Positions 62,480 to 64,000 of a stretch of DNA of 64,000 nucleotides are shown piece after piece. Each line of letters opens with the position of its first letter. Position 1 is the first letter of the stretch. A program made the position numbers and the translations under genes. This DNA is from Prevotella sp. HUN102 (lineage in GTDB: Bacteria; Bacteroidota; Bacteroidia; Bacteroidales; Bacteroidaceae), in contig NZ_JIAF01000003.1 in assembly GCF_000688375.1 (NCBI RefSeq), positions 1 to 64,000 on the forward strand, given 5' to 3'. The notes beneath the pieces are model-generated. The model did not search any database and was not told the DNA's origin. It was given only the letters and a program-made list of their open reading frames with translations.

Positions 62480-63760
62480 ATGATTGCCAAAATTTCAGCT
62501 ACTGAAAATCTCGGAGGGGCGTTGGGCTACAACTTCAAGAAGGTGGAGCGTGACGAGGCATCCGTTCTATGCGTAAATGAATTAAGGAAAGCCTTTGACG
62601 GTACTTACCGAATGGATAAGGTGCTTAGCGATATGCAGAAGGATATCCCGGAGAAGTGTCGAACAAAAAAAGCGGTGTTCCATTGCTCGCTCAATCCGCA
62701 CCCGGACGAGAAACTCTCTGATGAACTTCTTGTGCAGATTGCCAAGGAGTATATGGAGGCACTCGGCTACGGCAAGCAACCCTATATCGTGTTCAAGCAT
62801 AACGACATCGCCCGTGAGCATGTACATATCGTGTCGCTTCGGGTGGATAGTAATAGAAGAAAAATCAATGACCGCTTCGAGAAGCGAAGGAGCAAGCAGA
62901 TTACCGATGCACTGGAAAGAAAGTATAACCTTATCCCAAGTTCAAAGGTTAGCGAGCAAGCCGTAACAGAAACGCCCAAAGTGGATATTGATAGAGGAAA
63001 CATCAAGGAGCAGGTGGCAAGTGCCCTCCGCATGGTGCTGAAGCATTATCGCTTCTGTTCCTTGGGCGAACTGAACGCTATCCTTTCCGCATACAATCTT
63101 GCCGTGGAAGAAGTAAAGACGGAGTTTAGGGGAAAGAAATACGACGGACTTGTATATGTCCCGATAGATGATAAAGGTAACAAAGCAAGCACACCCATCC
63201 ATGCCTCAGACATCGGTCGTGGTATGGGCTATACTGCCGTACAGAATAAGGTGCAGAAATCGAAGCAAGCCATCAAACCACTGATACCAACCATTAGAAG
63301 GAAAGTATTGGAAGTTATGTGTACTTCTCCTGATACAGAAGAAAAACTCCGACAAAGATTGGAGGAACAGGGTTTGCGTGTGGTAATTCGCAAGAACGGA
63401 AGCGGACGTATCTATGGCATTACCTTCATTGATGACAAAGAGGGCATTGCTCTCAATGGCTCACGGTTGGGCAAGGGGTATGCCGCCAATGTTTTTAATG
63501 CCTATTTCTCCAATTCTACCCATAACCCATTCTTGGACGAAACATTGTATGGCAGTCCGTCTGTCCGTTTGGAACCATCGACAACCGTTCAACCCTCGCA
63601 ACAGAATACAGAGGAAGAAGACAACCTCATCGATGAACTTATCGAGGATATGGTGGGCGAGTCATTCGGAACGATGGGCAACGATGATTGGAAGGAAGTG
63701 GCATGGCAGCGTAAACTCCGCAAACTAAGTAAGGTTAATCTCAAACGAAGAAAGCGGTAA
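62480..63760 (+). CDS. mobB: Relaxase MobB
   Basis: 426 residues starting MIAKISATENLGGALGYNFK, where the Tyr in GYN is the likely catalytic residue. The metal-binding motif is REHVHIVSLRVD near residue 113. The C-terminal part has KEGIALNGSRLGKGYAANVF, a relaxase tail domain. It nicks the oriT and leads the strand to the coupling protein. Unlike the relaxase of the IME next door (same fold, 307 residues) it has a long C-terminal region. Confidence 0.95.
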   Translation: MIAKISATENLGGALGYNFKKVERDEASVLCVNELRKAFDGTYRMDKVLSDMQKDIPEKCRTKKAVFHCSLNPHPDEKLSDELLVQIAKEYMEALGYGKQPYIVFKHNDIAREHVHIVSLRVDSNRRKINDRFEKRRSKQITDALERKYNLIPSSKVSEQAVTETPKVDIDRGNIKEQVASALRMVLKHYRFCSLGELNAILSAYNLAVEEVKTEFRGKKYDGLVYVPIDDKGNKASTPIHASDIGRGMGYTAVQNKVQKSKQAIKPLIPTIRRKVLEVMCTSPDTEEKLRQRLEEQGLRVVIRKNGSGRIYGITFIDDKEGIALNGSRLGKGYAANVFNAYFSNSTHNPFLDETLYGSPSVRLEPSTTVQPSQQNTEEEDNLIDELIEDMVGESFGTMGNDDWKEVAWQRKLRKLSKVNLKRRKR

Positions 63761-63816
63761 TTCTCTCGTTCAAACGGCAATCAAAGAGTATTCTAACACA
63801 ATATAAATCACCTATG

Positions 63817-63890
63817 GAAAATTGTCTTATAGGAGAATAAAAATTGTCCTATAAGACAATTTGAAAAGTCTTATAAGACAATTTTAGAGA
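63817..63890. repeat. TCTTATAAGA palindrome array, copy B
   Basis: Inverted counterpart of 48671-48742. It has GTCTTATAAGAC at 63868-63879, ATTGTCCTATAAGACAAT and ATTGTCTTATAGGAGAAT. It ends 26 bp upstream of the coupling protein gene start, in the same relation to its gene as copy A has to the SPFH gene. Confidence 0.9.
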
Positions 63891-63915
63891 TAAGGGTAGA
63901 TAATAAAAATATGTT

Positions 63916-64000
63916 ATGGCACAGGAAGACGATTTAAGGGCATTGGGTAAAGTCATGGACTTTATGCGGGGTATATCGGTGATATTCCTTCTGATTAACT
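63916..64000 (+). CDS. Type IV coupling protein (MobC/TraG-like T4CP), 3' end outside window
   Basis: Only 28 residues are visible: MAQEDDLRALGKVMDFMRGI then SVIFLLIN, the start of a first membrane helix. This matches the N-terminus of the coupling proteins (also called MobC in these elements) that follow mobB and bring the relaxase-DNA complex to the channel. Identity rests on this start and the position. Confidence 0.75.
   Translation, partial: MAQEDDLRALGKVMDFMRGISVIFLLIN

Larger units (their letters stand above)
42726..64000. mobile_element. Conjugative transposon (ICE), left part; continues beyond the window
   Basis: A second integrase at 43038, a nearly complete traA-traQ set and mobA-mobB-T4CP mark a Bacteroidetes conjugative transposon. 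Its exact left end is not determined; it lies between 42726 and the integrase arm-site cluster. The right end is outside the window. Its GC content is higher than that of the IME, except for the AT-rich cassette at 46.2-48.7 kb. Confidence 0.85.

Overview
The window looks like a Bacteroidetes chromosome, most likely Prevotella or a close relative. Reasons: Bacteroidetes-type -7 boxes (TAnnTTTG) ahead of several genes, two GLPGLI-family genes beside a TonB-dependent receptor, a serC-serA-DUF1015 cluster, a gyrA-TPR operon, and a Bacteroidetes-type conjugative transposon with the traA-to-traQ order. The genus is inferred from gene content; no rRNA is present to confirm it.

Positions 1-26.9 kb are mostly core chromosome, nearly all on the minus strand. 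They hold the end of an SDR oxidoreductase, an RteC-like protein, two adjacent genes broken by several frameshifts (a HI0933/BaiN-type flavoprotein and a Rep_3-type initiator), a voltage-gated-type K+ channel, a LysM glucosaminidase, a small lipoprotein, a YigZ protein, DUF1015-serA-serC, a DEAD-box helicase, an ISAon1 remnant, a TonB-dependent outer membrane protein with two tandemly duplicated GLPGLI genes, three TPR genes and gyrA. Gaps between genes are rich in two families of structured dispersed repeats and in low-complexity repeats.

Positions 26.95-42.73 kb are a mobilizable element inserted at the 3' end of a tRNA-Ser(TGA) gene. A 13-bp direct repeat marks its ends and a tyrosine integrase lies at the right end. 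It carries two defence systems: an AlwI-family restriction-modification system (HTH controller, two D12-class adenine methylases, one nuclease) and a SIR2-HerA pair. Behind these come its replication and mobilization genes (DUF3853, RepA-like ATPase, CHC2/Toprim primase, MobC, relaxase) and a DUF1016 PDDEXK nuclease.

From about 42.73 kb to the end of the window is the left part of a second element, a conjugative transposon. It has its own integrase, DUF1896, a truncated PcfK-like remnant, an AT-rich SPFH/zinc-ribbon cassette, an HU-like protein, the tra operon on the minus strand (ParA/TraA to TraQ, without TraP), and the mobA-mobB-T4CP genes on the plus strand. The most unusual structure here is a roughly 72-bp array of TCTTATAAGA-type palindromes present twice in inverted orientation (48.67 and 63.82 kb). 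Each copy lies directly upstream of a gene start and together they bracket the whole tra-mob block. The two elements seem to be stacked side by side at one tRNA gene.
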